A DNA stretch of 64,000 bases from Collibacillus ludicampi (GCF_023705585.1 NZ_BOQE01000001.1:273642-337641); one strand, 5' to 3'; shown: positions 21,392 to 31,108, counted from the stretch's first letter. Numbers and translations are program-made. Notes: a model not told the origin generated them from the sequence alone.

Positions 21392-22576
21392 ATGATGGCA
21401 AAAATCGAATTGATCGCGACGGCTCCTATGGGGCTGGAAGCGATTGTTGCGCGTGAAGTGCGTGAACTCGGTTATGATGATGTATCTGTCGATAACGGAA
21501 AAGTGACGTTCATCGGCGATGAAGCTGCGATCTGCCGCGCCAATCTCTGGCTACGAACAGCCGACCGCGTACTTGTGAAGATGGGAGAATTTCGTGCGAC
21601 AACGTTCGAAGAACTGTTTGAGCAGACGAAAGCACTTCCCTGGCCGGATTGGCTTCCGGAAGATGCGGAATTTCCCGTAAACGGAAAATCGCACAAGTCA
21701 CAACTTTCAAGTGTCCCCGCCTGTCAGGGAATCGTGAAAAAAGCGATCGTTGAGAAAATGAAGCAACGTTATCGACACGAATGGTTTCAAGAAACGGGAC
21801 CCCGCTATACCATTGAAGTATCCTTATTAAAAGACATTGCGACACTTACAATCGATACAAGCGGTCCCGGTCTACACAAACGGGGATACCGAAAATTGGC
21901 CGCTGCGGCACCGCTCAAAGAAACACTGGCTGCCGCAATGATTCTCTTAAGCCGCTGGCGACCTGACCGACCTCTTGTTGACCCCTTCTGCGGTTCCGGA
22001 ACCATTCCGATTGAAGCAGCCTTGATCGGCCGTAACATCGCGCCGGGACTTGAACGGGAATTTGCCGCGGAAAAGTGGCCTATCCTGTCGCATAAACTTT
22101 GGCAACAATGCCGCCAGGAAGCATATGACCTCGCCAAGCGCACTCTGCCATTAGAAATTATCGGATCGGACATCGACGAGCAAGTCCTTTCATTAGCCCG
22201 CCATTCTGCCAAGTGTGCAGGACTAAGCCATGTCGTTCAATTTGCCAACTTGCCGGCAAACCGTATGAAAGCGGAAGGCGAATACGGATGCATCATCACA
22301 AACCCACCGTACGGAGAACGGTTGGGAGAAAAGACGGAAGTGGAAACCATTTATCGCGAGCTGGGCCAATTCTGCCGCAAGCTAGAAACATGGTCATTTT
22401 TTATCTTGACATCCCATTTCTATTTTGAACAATTATTCGGACGACGCGCCGATAAAAAAAGAAAACTATACAACGGGCGGATCGAATGCAATCTTTATCA
22501 ATTTTTCGGACCGCTCCCCCCACGTTCACAGCAGATGAGTTTGCAACAAATGAAAGAAGAAACGGCAGAAGGATAA
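21392..22576 (+). CDS. THUMP-domain RNA methyltransferase (YpsC/RlmL-like)
   Basis: This is a SAM-dependent N2-guanine methyltransferase-like protein, probably acting on 23S rRNA. The 394-residue product has an N-terminal THUMP domain (to about 155), SAM motif I around VDPFCGSGTIPIEAALIGRN and catalytic motif IV NPPYGERLG. It matches the single-domain YpsC form rather than the fused E. coli RlmL. The ribosome binding site is weak. Its leader is repeat R2. It converges on the rocR-like gene. Confidence 0.9.
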   Translation: MMAKIELIATAPMGLEAIVAREVRELGYDDVSVDNGKVTFIGDEAAICRANLWLRTADRVLVKMGEFRATTFEELFEQTKALPWPDWLPEDAEFPVNGKSHKSQLSSVPACQGIVKKAIVEKMKQRYRHEWFQETGPRYTIEVSLLKDIATLTIDTSGPGLHKRGYRKLAAAAPLKETLAAAMILLSRWRPDRPLVDPFCGSGTIPIEAALIGRNIAPGLEREFAAEKWPILSHKLWQQCRQEAYDLAKRTLPLEIIGSDIDEQVLSLARHSAKCAGLSHVVQFANLPANRMKAEGEYGCIITNPPYGERLGEKTEVETIYRELGQFCRKLETWSFFILTSHFYFEQLFGRRADKKRKLYNGRIECNLYQFFGPLPPRSQQMSLQQMKEETAEG

Positions 22577-22584
22577 ATCATCAT

Positions 22585-22649
22585 GCGGGAACCCATTTGC
22601 ACTCGAACACCGGCAAACTTTCACCTTTCGAACGCAAAGAGGTTCCCGC
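22585..22649. terminator. Possible hairpin between convergent genes
   Basis: A perfect 9-bp pairing GCGGGAACC/GGTTCCCGC (22585-22593, 22641-22649) encloses a 47-base loop in the short gap between two convergent genes. There is no T tract, so terminator function is uncertain. Confidence 0.3.
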
Positions 22650-22665
22650 CGCAAACTTATCACTA

Positions 22666-24108
22666 CTATCGCGGAATCCCGTATTTCTTCAGTTTATATT
22701 GCAGCAATTGCCTGCTAATTCCAAGTAACCGGGCCGCTCCTGAAATATTTCCGTGAGTGGACTGAAGTGCCTCGACGATTCGTTCACGTTCGTTTTCACG
22801 CGATAACAGCGAACCGCTATCAAACATATCCTCTACGACCTTTTCGTTTTCGCTAGGATTCTCATCATTCTTTTTGATCTCTTTTTCCAATTGGACACGA
22901 AAATAGGGAGCCAGGTGTTCCATTTTCAGTTGGCGTTCCCTTTGTACCATGTTCAATGCCCCTTCGATCACATGTTCCAACTGACGAACGTTTCCAGGCC
23001 AGGAGTAACGCATAAAAGCATCGAGCAACTCATCGGAAATCTCCCTTACATCAGTGCCTACCCGTTTGTTGCAGGTATGAAGAAACGCTTGAACCAATTC
23101 CGGGATATCTTCTTTTCGCTCGCGCAATGGTGGAATGTGAATGCATACCACTCCTAAACGATAATACAGGTCTTCTCTTAACAGCCCCTTTTTAACCGCC
23201 TGTATCGGATCAATGTTGATCGTTGCGATCACGCGGACATCGACATCGGTCGCCTGTGTCGCTCCGATCCTTTGGATTTGCCCTTCTTGCAAAACGCGCA
23301 ATAGTTTGGCTTGTACAGCAACGTTCATCGTGTGAATCTCATCGAGGAGCAATGTCCCGCCGCGCGCTTGTTCAAAAATTCCAGGCCTGTCGATCGCACC
23401 TGTAAAGCTCCCTTTTTTTGTACCAAAGAGAATCCCTTCCATAAGCGATTCCGGTATGGCGGAACAGTTTTGTGCAATGAAGGGGAATCCTGCTCTCGCA
23501 CTCGCATTATGTATGCTTTGTGCGACCATTTCTTTTCCTGTTCCCGTTTCCCCGTAGATTAAAATGGTCGAATGACTTCTGGCGGCTCTTTTTGCATACT
23601 CAATCGCTTCCTGAAATGCAGGGCTTCTGCCGATGATCATGTCAAATGTAAAACGCGTGTTATTGGAATCGCTTTTTCCTCGTGAAGGCAACCCGTACGC
23701 TTTGCTGTTCTGTATCATCTGATCGGTTAGTCTTTTCACTTCGCTGATATCCTGTGCTAACTCAAGGGCACCGATCAATTCGTTTTCAAGATAAATAGGA
23801 TATGTGCGATTGACGGTCGTGATCTCTTTGCCTTTGACGGTAAAGTATGTTTGTCTCTGCTCTCCAACAGGCCGCCCTGTCTGTATGGCCTTGAGCAATG
23901 TACTCGTTTCAGCCGTTAATGAAGGAAGAACCTCACGTATATCTTTGTGTAAGACTTCTTCAATTGTGAGACCCTCAAGTTCAGACATTTTTTTATTGTA
24001 AAGAAGCGTTTTACCCGATGTATCAATCACGTGAATACCTTCGTCCAACAAATCGAGGACAGCTTCATAACATTTCATCATCTGTTCGAGTCTACTTCTT
24101 TCTTTCAT
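22666..24108 (-). CDS. rocR: Sigma-54-dependent activator, RocR-like (PAS, AAA+, Fis HTH)
   Basis: The 480-residue product is an enhancer-binding activator of sigma-54 RNA polymerase. An N-terminal PAS domain (about 14-120, with GIHVIDTSGKTLLYN) is followed by the AAA+ domain with Walker A GETGTGKE, the sigma-54 contact loop as GSFTGA rather than GAFTGA, and GGTLLLDEIH. A C-terminal Fis helix-turn-helix (ISGAARLLGISRQLLQYKL) ends the protein. I chose the ATG at 24108 behind GAGGGGG. An open frame continues 94 codons upstream into repeat R3 but has no PAS-like sequence. It diverges from rocD, whose promoter has a -24/-12 element, so it very likely activates arginine/ornithine catabolism. Confidence 0.88.
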   Translation of the reverse strand: MKERSRLEQMMKCYEAVLDLLDEGIHVIDTSGKTLLYNKKMSELEGLTIEEVLHKDIREVLPSLTAETSTLLKAIQTGRPVGEQRQTYFTVKGKEITTVNRTYPIYLENELIGALELAQDISEVKRLTDQMIQNSKAYGLPSRGKSDSNNTRFTFDMIIGRSPAFQEAIEYAKRAARSHSTILIYGETGTGKEMVAQSIHNASARAGFPFIAQNCSAIPESLMEGILFGTKKGSFTGAIDRPGIFEQARGGTLLLDEIHTMNVAVQAKLLRVLQEGQIQRIGATQATDVDVRVIATINIDPIQAVKKGLLREDLYYRLGVVCIHIPPLRERKEDIPELVQAFLHTCNKRVGTDVREISDELLDAFMRYSWPGNVRQLEHVIEGALNMVQRERQLKMEHLAPYFRVQLEKEIKKNDENPSENEKVVEDMFDSGSLLSRENERERIVEALQSTHGNISGAARLLGISRQLLQYKLKKYGIPR

Positions 24109-24147
24109 AAATACGGCTTCCCCCTCTGCCCTCCATTCTAACATATC

Positions 24148-24184
24148 TGCAAAAACGCACACTTTTTTGCGCCTGCTTTTTGCA
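24148..24184. promoter_or_regulatory. Candidate enhancer site for the RocR-like activator
   Basis: TGCAAAAA (24148-24155) and TTTTTGCA (24177-24184) form a perfect inverted repeat. A further TTTTTTGCGC lies between them. The site lies upstream of the activator gene and about 400 bp from the rocD promoter, a plausible distance for an enhancer shared by both. The assignment is inference from position and symmetry. Confidence 0.35.
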
Positions 24185-24216
24185 CTCCTTTGCGGTAAAA
24201 GCCCATAAGAAGGTTT

Positions 24217-24545
24217 AGTGCTTGGGCGGGTGTATCGCTTAGTGCTTGGGTTCAATGAAGGTCGTCTACGTGCATATACTTTGCGCTCATGCTCCGTGAA
24301 GGTCGTCATTGCGGGCATATGCTTGGCGTTCATGCTCCGTGGAGGTCGTCTCGCTCGGAATATTTTTAGTTGTTGCGAGACGACCTCCAAAGTCGCTGTT
24401 TCACGCCAAGCATATGCCCCTTAAACGTTCCAAAGGAAGCGAGACGACCTTCAAAGTCGCTATTACGCGCAATGCATATACCCTTTTACATTCGAAAGGA
24501 AGTGAGACGAACTCCAAAGTCGCTTTCTCACGCAAAGCATCACGT
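24217..24545. repeat. Fold-back repeat element, expanded copy R3
   Basis: This copy lacks the outer flanks of R1 and R2 but has more arm modules. Two modules lie on the left (each with GCATATGC- or GCATATAC-type and GGTCGTC segments) and three on the right in inverted orientation. The central stem is 24341-24354 with 24375-24388. The adjoining module pair 24315-24328 with 24404-24417 shares the private variant GCATATGCTTGGCG on both arms. It fills most of the 580-bp gap between the rocR-like gene and rocD. Confidence 0.85.
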
Positions 24546-24581
24546 CCTATTCGAGTGGATGTTATATAGAGAAAAGTTATA

Positions 24582-24597
24582 TGGCATGAATTTTGCA
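24582..24597 (+). promoter_or_regulatory. Sigma-54 (-24/-12) promoter of rocD
   Basis: TGGCATGAATTTTGCA has the invariant GG (24583-24584) and GC (24595-24596) separated by ten bases, as sigma-54 requires. It lies 93 bp upstream of the rocD ATG and opposite a sigma-54 activator gene. Confidence 0.85.
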
Positions 24598-24689
24598 TAT
24601 AATGATTTTTGATTGTTTCGCATAGAAACAAGGCGTAAAAGCCACCATGCAAACAGACGACAAATACATACATTTTGGGAGTGATACTC

Positions 24690-25880
24690 ATGAAAACACA
24701 AGAACTGATCACCCTGACGGAAACATACGGTGCACATAATTATCATCCGCTTCCTATTGTCATTTCGAAAGCGGAAGGTGTTTGGGTGGAAGACCCGGAA
24801 GGAAAGAAATATATGGATATGCTGAGTGCATATTCGGCAGTAAATCAAGGGCACCGTCATCCCAAGATCATTCGTGCTTTAAAAGAACAGGCTGACCGCG
24901 TCACACTTACATCGCGAGCTTTTCACAATGACCAACTGGGACCGTTTTATAAGAAACTCTGTGAAATCACTGGAAAGAATATGATTCTGCCAATGAACAC
25001 GGGAGCCGAAGCGGTGGAAACCGCAGTGAAAGCTGTTCGCCGTTGGGCGTATGAAGTGAAAAAAGTTCCCGAAAATCAGGCGGAGATCATCGTATGTAGC
25101 GGGAATTTCCACGGTCGAACACTTACCGTTATTTCCTTCTCCTCCGAGCCGGAATACAAACGTGGTTTCGGACCTTTTACACCCGGTTTCAAAATCGTCC
25201 CCTATGGTGACATCGAAGCATTGCGTGAGGCCATTACACCGAACACGGCTGCATTTCTCATCGAGCCGATTCAAGGGGAGGCCGGCATCATTATTCCGCC
25301 AAAAGGCTATCTGCGGGATGCTTATGAGCTCTGCAAACAAAATGACGTTCTCTTTGTCGCTGACGAGATTCAGACGGGATTCGGCAGAACCGGAAAAATG
25401 TTCGCCTGTGATTGGGAAGATGTGAAACCGGATGTCTATGTTCTGGGAAAAGCACTGGGCGGTGGCGTCATGCCAATCTCAGCGGTAGCGGCCGACAAGA
25501 GTGTTTTGAGTGTTTTCGATCCCGGTTCCCATGGCTCTACTTTCGGCGGAAATCCGCTGGCATGCGCTTGCGCAATTGCTGCACTCGAGGTCGTTGAAGA
25601 AGAAAATCTCGTGCAAAGGTCATTGGAATTGGGTGAGTATTTCCTGGAAAATCTTCAAAAGATCAAAAATCCTGTGATCAAAGAAATCCGTGGCAGGGGC
25701 CTCTTCATTGGTGTTGAACTAACAACGAACGCTCGCCCCTATTGTGAAAAGTTGAAAGAGGATGGGCTCCTCTGTAAAGAAACACATGAGAACGTGATCC
25801 GTTTTGCTCCTCCGCTTATCATCTCAAAAGAACAGTTGGATTGGGCAATCGACCGGATTACGAAGGTCTTCTCTGCATAA
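24690..25880 (+). CDS. rocD: Ornithine aminotransferase
   Basis: It converts ornithine and 2-oxoglutarate to glutamate semialdehyde and glutamate in arginine catabolism. The 396-residue class III PLP enzyme has the PLP lysine in [16 protein letters not shown] and phosphate-binding [13 protein letters not shown]. The ATG at 24690 follows GGGAGTGA; five codons of open frame upstream are ignored. It is transcribed from a sigma-54 promoter, probably under the divergent RocR-like protein. No rocA, rocF or permease gene is adjacent. Confidence 0.95.
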   Translation: MKTQELITLTETYGAHNYHPLPIVISKAEGVWVEDPEGKKYMDMLSAYSAVNQGHRHPKIIRALKEQADRVTLTSRAFHNDQLGPFYKKLCEITGKNMILPMNTGAEAVETAVKAVRRWAYEVKKVPENQAEIIVCSGNFHGRTLTVISFSSEPEYKRGFGPFTPGFKIVPYGDIEALREAITPNTAAFLIEPIQGEAGIIIPPKGYLRDAYELCKQNDVLFVADEIQTGFGRTGKMFACDWEDVKPDVYVLGKALGGGVMPISAVAADKSVLSVFDPGSHGSTFGGNPLACACAIAALEVVEEENLVQRSLELGEYFLENLQKIKNPVIKEIRGRGLFIGVELTTNARPYCEKLKEDGLLCKETHENVIRFAPPLIISKEQLDWAIDRITKVFSA

Positions 25881-25984
25881 TCAATTCAGTAAGAGGGGCG
25901 GCTCGGCCCCGTCTTTTCACACCTTCGTATGTACCTTTACGGATAAGCGGTTCATGTTGCAAACCCATGCCGAGCGCTCGAATA

Positions 25985-26020
25985 GAAAGAAAAACACCCG
26001 AACCCGGGTGTTTTTCTTTC
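25985..26020. terminator. Bidirectional terminator after rocD
   Basis: A perfect 16-bp stem (25985-26000 with 26005-26020, loop AACC) has A and T runs in its arms, so it can end transcription from rocD and from the opposite small gene. Confidence 0.92.
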
Positions 26021-26038
26021 CAAATTCTAATATTCAAA

Positions 26039-26146
26039 TTAAAAATGATGGCTATGTTCCTCATAGTTCCTGGCTGATTTGTAAGCGAACCATAAGACAA
26101 CCAAAGTAGATACAGCCATGACGGACATTAACACAAAGTAACCCAT
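26039..26146 (-). CDS. Small single-helix membrane protein, 35 residues
   Basis: The product begins MGYFVLMSVMAVSTLVVLW, so nearly the whole N-terminal half is one membrane helix. A basic and acidic tail ending in HSHHF follows. AAGGAG lies seven bases before the ATG, and a TATAAT lies in the 84-bp gap upstream, so it probably has its own promoter. The shared terminator at 25985-26020 follows its stop. Size and shape resemble oxidase-associated or stress small membrane proteins, but I do not recognise the family. Confidence 0.65.
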   Translation of the reverse strand: MGYFVLMSVMAVSTLVVLWFAYKSARNYEEHSHHF

Positions 26147-26230
26147 CTTTCTCTCTCCTTGTCTCAATATCAATGACTTGAATACATTATACAACAGAGT
26201 TATTCGCTTGTTTTTGATCGTTTTATGAAT

Positions 26231-28017
26231 CTATTTACTAAATTGCTTTCGGTACAGTTCCGCATAGAGCCCATTGTTGGCTAGCAGTTCATGATGAGTT
26301 CCCTGTTCAACGACACGCCCGTCAGCAATCACAAAAATCTGATCGGCAGAGAGGATCGTCGACAAACGATGGGCAATGACGATCGAAGTTCTCTCTTTCA
26401 TCAATTCATCCAATGCGGCTTGCACTAACGACTCCGAGTGGGAATCGAGTGCGGAGGTCGCTTCATCGAGGATAAGGATCTTCGGATTCTTAAGGATCAC
26501 CCGCGCGATCGCAATCCTTTGTTTTTCCCCGCCGGAGAGCTTATATCCCCGTTCCCCCACGACCGTTTCATACCCTTCCGGCAAGCTCATGATCAATTCA
26601 TGAATCGATGCCGCTTTTGCGGCTGCGATCATCTCTTCTTCGGAAGCATGAGGATTTCCATATAAAAGGTTTTCCCGGATTGTTGCATGAAAGAGAAACG
26701 TCTCCTGTGTAACCAGACCGATATGATCGCTCAATGAACGCAACGATACATCACGCACATCATGTCCGTCGATCAACACACGTCCCTTTGACACGTCATA
26801 AAAGCGGGGAATCAAACCGGACAGTGTCGTTTTACCGGAACCGGAAGGTCCTACGAGAGCCACGACTTGCCCCGGCTCGATCGTCAAAGATATATCATGC
26901 AGGATCTCCCGTTCCTCCTGATAATGAAAACATACATGATCAAACACAATGTGTCCCTTAACGGAAGACAAGTGAACCGCGTCGGGCCGCTCCTCGACGT
27001 CTACAGGTATATCTAAATATTCAAAAAGGCGTTCAAAGAGTGCGATCGAACCTAATACATTCACTTGCACGTTCGTCAATGCGGATATAGGTCCATACAA
27101 TCGTGTCAACAAGGCGGTAAAGGCAACAACTGTCCCGAGAGACAGGTGATTCTGGATCACCGCCCAACCGCCGAATCCATAAATAATGGCGGGCCCAGCC
27201 GTCGAAATGATTCCGATAAACACAAAAACCAACGCCCGATCATCGATTGGCGAATTTGCAACTGCATCAATTGCCTGTTTAACTCAGCGAATCGTTTCGC
27301 TTCCCACTCATAGCGGCCAAACGCTTTCACCAGAATCGCGCCGCTTACTGACAAAGTTTCCTGCATGAGTGATGAGAGTTCGCCCATCTTCTCTTGCGTG
27401 GCTTTTTTCGCGTGAAAATTCAATCGCCCCACACGCTTCGTCGGAATGATGAAAACCGGAAGGATCAAGAGCGATAATGTTGCCAAGTAGGGATCCAATG
27501 CATACATCGTTGCTAACGTGCTTACAGCAATGATGAGATTGCTCAGGGAATTGGAAATCGTGTCGGTAACCACTGCCTGTAAGCCATTCACATCGTTATT
27601 GACTCGCGACATGATGTCCCCGGTCTTATTGTTTGTAAAAAATTGGATAGACATCCGGTGAAGATGACTATACATCTGATTCCGGATATCGAACATCACT
27701 CCCTGGCCGATTCGGGTATTTAAATAGGTCTGAACCACGCCGACCACTCCGCCACCGATCGCCGCGATCACCATGCCAATGATTAAAAGCAACAGATAAG
27801 CGGTCTTCTTCTGAGGGATCGCTATGTCGATGATTTGTTTGATCAAGACCGGCTGCAAAAGTCCCAATCCGGCAGATATCAGAATGCAGCCAACGGATAG
27901 AAACAAGAGCTTTCGATAGGGATAAAAATAACGGATGATGCGAAGGAGTGATTCCTTACGAATCGGCGTCTCTGTGGTTCGTTCTCCCCAATCATAAGTC
28001 GTAAACACACGATTCAT
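26231..28017 (-). pseudogene. ABC exporter half-transporter split by a one-base frameshift
   Basis: The first frame (28017 to about 27225) gives the transmembrane domain of a type IV ABC exporter (MNRVFTTYDWGERTTETP at the start, six helices). The second (from about 27232 to 26231) continues it with the last helices and a full ATPase: Walker A GPSGSGKTT, signature LSGGEKQRIAIARV and Walker B ILILDEATSALD. Adding one T to the T5 run (plus-strand A5 at 27224-27228) joins them into one protein of about 595 residues, reading GRWFFVFIGIISTAGPA. It could be a sequencing error, a real inactivation or a slippage site. The family is homodimeric or heterodimeric multidrug/lipid exporters; the substrate is unknown. 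Confidence 0.88.
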
Positions 28018-28095
28018 ATGTACAGAATTCCTTCCGAAAATAAGTGTATAGATTTTTATTTTACACCATTTTATGAAAAGGAGAATACGGTAACG

Positions 28096-28128
28096 AAAAA
28101 CAAGAGGCCCCTTGCAAGGAGCCCCTTG
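28096..28128 (-). terminator. Terminator after oppA
   Basis: On the minus strand CAAGGGGC...CCTCTTG folds into a stem with two mismatches (28101-28128), followed by TTTTT. It lies between the oppA stop and the ABC exporter gene. Confidence 0.8.
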
Positions 28129-28135
28129 AAAACGA

Positions 28136-29758
28136 TTATTCGACAGATGCCCATTTCAAATCCCATTCGGCACCGTACGGGAAGAATACCAGGTTCTTCA
28201 CATTCGGTCTTACCAGATAGGAATATGCACGGAAGTTGACAGGAGCGACAGGCATTTTTTCCGCCAGGATCTTTTCTGCTTCAACGAGTTCTTGGGTACG
28301 TTTAACCGGATCCGTTTCTTCTTTCGCTTTTTCGATCAGTTGATCGTATTGTGGATCCTTAAATTGGCTTTCATCGAAAGGAGAAGTAGATTCATGTAAG
28401 TCCATGAATGTCATCGGATCGTTGTAGTCGGCTCCCCAGTTGAATAATAACAAATCAAACTGGCGCTTATCGCCGCGGTCAAGGCGTAACTTATGCGGAA
28501 GCGGTTCAATCGTCACATCGATACCCAAGTTTTTCTTCCATTGTCCTTGGATGAATTCCATCGCCTTCTTGCCGTCTTCCGTATCATCCCCTGTCAGTTT
28601 GAGGTTCGGGAAGGAAGACAAACCGGCTTCTTTCAATCCTTCCTGCAATAACTCTTTCGCTTTCACCGGATCATATTTAGGCAATACGTCTCCGGCAATA
28701 TCGCGGAACTGTTTGCCGCCTGTTTCCTGTGTACCGTATGGAACAAAGCCGGTCGGCGGTTTACTGCCGTCATGGAAAACAGAATCCGACAATGCCGCTC
28801 GGTCGATCGACAAAGCTAGTGCCTTGCGAATCTTCTCATTTTTCAGTGCCGGAACCGCCTCGTTCATTTCTACATATGTAATATAGAGTTGCGGGACAAC
28901 TTGATAGTCGGGTTTGCCCTTCCAAAGATCCACTTGGTCTCGGGTGATACGTGCAACATCGATTTCTTTCGATTGATAGAGATTCGCCAGAGTATTATTG
29001 TCAGCGGCGATTTGCACTTGAACCTTGTCTAATTTCACATGGTCTTTGTCCCAATATTTATCGTTTTTCACGAGAGTCAGGCTTTGCTCGTGATCCCATT
29101 TTTCCAGCTTGAATGGCCCGTTGCTCAATACCTTATCCGCGTCCGCCCCGTACGTGTCCCCATATTTCTCAACAAATTCTTTCTTTTGCGGGAAGAAAGG
29201 CGGGAAAGAAAGCTGTGCGGTCATAAATGGAATCGGATGTTCCAAAGTAAATTGCAATGTTTTGTCATCGAGTGCTTTGACTTGTACTTGATCGGCAGTT
29301 CCTTTGCCCTCATTATAAGCTTGCCCGCCTTTAATCCATGCCAGCATGAACGAGTACTGGGATTTCGTCTTCGGGTCAAGCGTCCGTTTCCATGCATACT
29401 CGAAATCATGAGCGGTGATCGGAGAACCGTCAGACCAAGTAATATTATCCTTTAATTTGATCTTGTACGTTTTGCCGCCATTGGTGATCTCAGGCATGCC
29501 TGCCGCTAATGCGGGTTCCGGTTTTCCGTCCTTGTTCAGACGATATAGACCTTCATTGATCGCATTCAAAATATCGAAAGTGACGGCAGCATCCGCTTTT
29601 GCTGAATCCATGGCCTGCGGTTCCGCAAGCAAAGTCATTTTAAGGGTTCCTTTATCCCCACCGTTTGCAGAAGTTCCAGTACTCCCCCCACAACCGGTCG
29701 TCAGGCCGGTCAATACACTCGTTGTAACACCAAGTGCTATCCACTTGGATAATTTCAT
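28136..29758 (-). CDS. oppA: Oligopeptide ABC transporter substrate-binding lipoprotein
   Basis: The 540-residue product is an SBP_bac_5 family peptide-binding lipoprotein anchored outside the membrane. A signal peptide ends in LTTGC (lipid-modified Cys23 by my count). The mature part has the family features VTFDILNAINEGLYR and ITAHDFEYAWKRTLDPKT. AAGGAG precedes the ATG at 29758; a 22-codon upstream extension is ignored. No permease or ATPase gene is adjacent, so it is an orphan receptor here. Other roles of such orphans include pheromone or nickel-chelate binding. Confidence 0.9.
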   Translation of the reverse strand: MKLSKWIALGVTTSVLTGLTTGCGGSTGTSANGGDKGTLKMTLLAEPQAMDSAKADAAVTFDILNAINEGLYRLNKDGKPEPALAAGMPEITNGGKTYKIKLKDNITWSDGSPITAHDFEYAWKRTLDPKTKSQYSFMLAWIKGGQAYNEGKGTADQVQVKALDDKTLQFTLEHPIPFMTAQLSFPPFFPQKKEFVEKYGDTYGADADKVLSNGPFKLEKWDHEQSLTLVKNDKYWDKDHVKLDKVQVQIAADNNTLANLYQSKEIDVARITRDQVDLWKGKPDYQVVPQLYITYVEMNEAVPALKNEKIRKALALSIDRAALSDSVFHDGSKPPTGFVPYGTQETGGKQFRDIAGDVLPKYDPVKAKELLQEGLKEAGLSSFPNLKLTGDDTEDGKKAMEFIQGQWKKNLGIDVTIEPLPHKLRLDRGDKRQFDLLLFNWGADYNDPMTFMDLHESTSPFDESQFKDPQYDQLIEKAKEETDPVKRTQELVEAEKILAEKMPVAPVNFRAYSYLVRPNVKNLVFFPYGAEWDLKWASVE

Positions 29759-29952
29759 TATACCCACACTCCTTAACAATTCTAATTTTATAAATTGGTG
29801 CAACAATGTTGTAATATTCGTCACGAAAATGTAACATTCCTTCTTCGTACGAAAAAATTATTTACGCAAAATAATTTTTTTGTGTATGTTACAATAACAT
29901 CGATAACTAGCGGTTCTCGTTCGAACTTGTGCTCGCCATAGGAGGAAAGAAC

Positions 29953-31059
29953 ATGTTGATGGTCACACGGGATACTTCTTTGAGAAATATTGAGGAGAAA
30001 GTCATGCATGGTGAGCGCCTCTCGTTTGATGACGGCGTTCGCTTGTTGCGATCGCCCGACCTTTTGCAAATCGGCGCGTTGGCGGATATCGTTAGACGGC
30101 GCAAAAATGGGGACGCCGCTTACTTCATTTATAACACGCATTTGAATTACACAAACGTGTGTTACTTGGATTGCAAATTATGCGCATTCGGCATCAAACC
30201 CGACCAACCAAACGCATACACACTCTCTTTGGAACAGATTGAGCAAAAGTACATCGAGATGGCCCCCAAGGGATTCACGGAACTTCACATCGTTGGCGGT
30301 GTCAACGCGAAATTGCCATTTCATTACTATGAGGAAATGATGCGTTTGGCCAAAAAACACATGCCAAAGATCCACGTACAAGCATTTACCGCGGTAGAAA
30401 TCGATTATATCGCGCGAACGGCTAAAATGACCCCGGAGGAAGCGTTACACCGTCTCCATGCAGCTGGATTGGATTCGATTCTAGGAGGCGGAGCGGAAAT
30501 TTTTGATCCGGAGATTCGCAAAATTATCTCTGGTCATAAGACATCGGCCGATCGCTGGTTTCACATTCATGAAACGGCACACCGATTAGGAATCCGGACG
30601 AATGCTTCCATTTTGTACGGGCATATCGAAAAAGAAGAACACGTCATCGATCATCTCATTCGGTTACGCGAACTTCAGGATAAAACCGGCGGGTTCAGCG
30701 CCTTCTTCCCGTTCTCTTTCCATCCGGATAACACCGCGCTTGCAAGAGAATACAATATCAAGGAGACGACAACGGGCTGGTACGATCTGAAATTGTTGGC
30801 AGTCGCTCGCCTTATGCTCGATAACTTCGATCATATCCGCTCGTTTTGGATGATGATCGGCAATAAAATGGCGCAGGTTTCTCTCGCTTTTGGCGTCGAT
30901 GATCTGGACGGGACCGTGATGGAGGAACAGATCGTCCATGCTGCCGGTTCCGAATCCGCCCAATACACACCGAAAGACTCATTTATCCGTATGATCAAGG
31001 AAGCGGGAAGAGTCCCTGTCGAACGCGATACATTATATAACGTAATCCGTACCTATTAA
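29953..31059 (+). CDS. mqnE: Aminodeoxyfutalosine synthase
   Basis: MqnE is the radical SAM enzyme that joins 3-[(1-carboxyvinyl)oxy]benzoate and SAM in the futalosine route to menaquinone. The 368-residue product has the cluster motif CYLDCKLCAF and GFTELHIVGGVNAKLPF, typical of MqnE rather than MqnC. The ATG at 29953 follows AGGAGGA. It stands alone, so the other mqn genes must be elsewhere. Its presence argues for menaquinone synthesis by futalosine and not by the Men pathway of B. subtilis. Confidence 0.93.
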   Translation: MLMVTRDTSLRNIEEKVMHGERLSFDDGVRLLRSPDLLQIGALADIVRRRKNGDAAYFIYNTHLNYTNVCYLDCKLCAFGIKPDQPNAYTLSLEQIEQKYIEMAPKGFTELHIVGGVNAKLPFHYYEEMMRLAKKHMPKIHVQAFTAVEIDYIARTAKMTPEEALHRLHAAGLDSILGGGAEIFDPEIRKIISGHKTSADRWFHIHETAHRLGIRTNASILYGHIEKEEHVIDHLIRLRELQDKTGGFSAFFPFSFHPDNTALAREYNIKETTTGWYDLKLLAVARLMLDNFDHIRSFWMMIGNKMAQVSLAFGVDDLDGTVMEEQIVHAAGSESAQYTPKDSFIRMIKEAGRVPVERDTLYNVIRTY

Positions 31060-31080
31060 TTTGAAGAACGTTTTCACACG

Positions 31081-31108
31081 AGCACTCTGTTATTCAGGGT
31101 GCTTTTTT
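31081..31108 (+). terminator. Terminator after mqnE
   Basis: The 9-bp stem AGCACTCTG/CAGGGTGCT with a five-base loop is followed by six T residues, 21 bp past the mqnE stop. Confidence 0.88.

Noticed and set aside
24109..24390. N-terminal extension of the RocR-like protein
   Set aside because: The extra 94 codons read through repeat R3 and have low-complexity arginine-rich sequence. The ATG at 24108 has a good ribosome binding site and leads directly into the PAS domain.
24217..24545. CRISPR-like array in the repeat-rich region upstream of rocD
   Set aside because: The repeated units are inverted and nested, lack regular spacers, and match dispersed copies R1 and R2. No cas genes are present.
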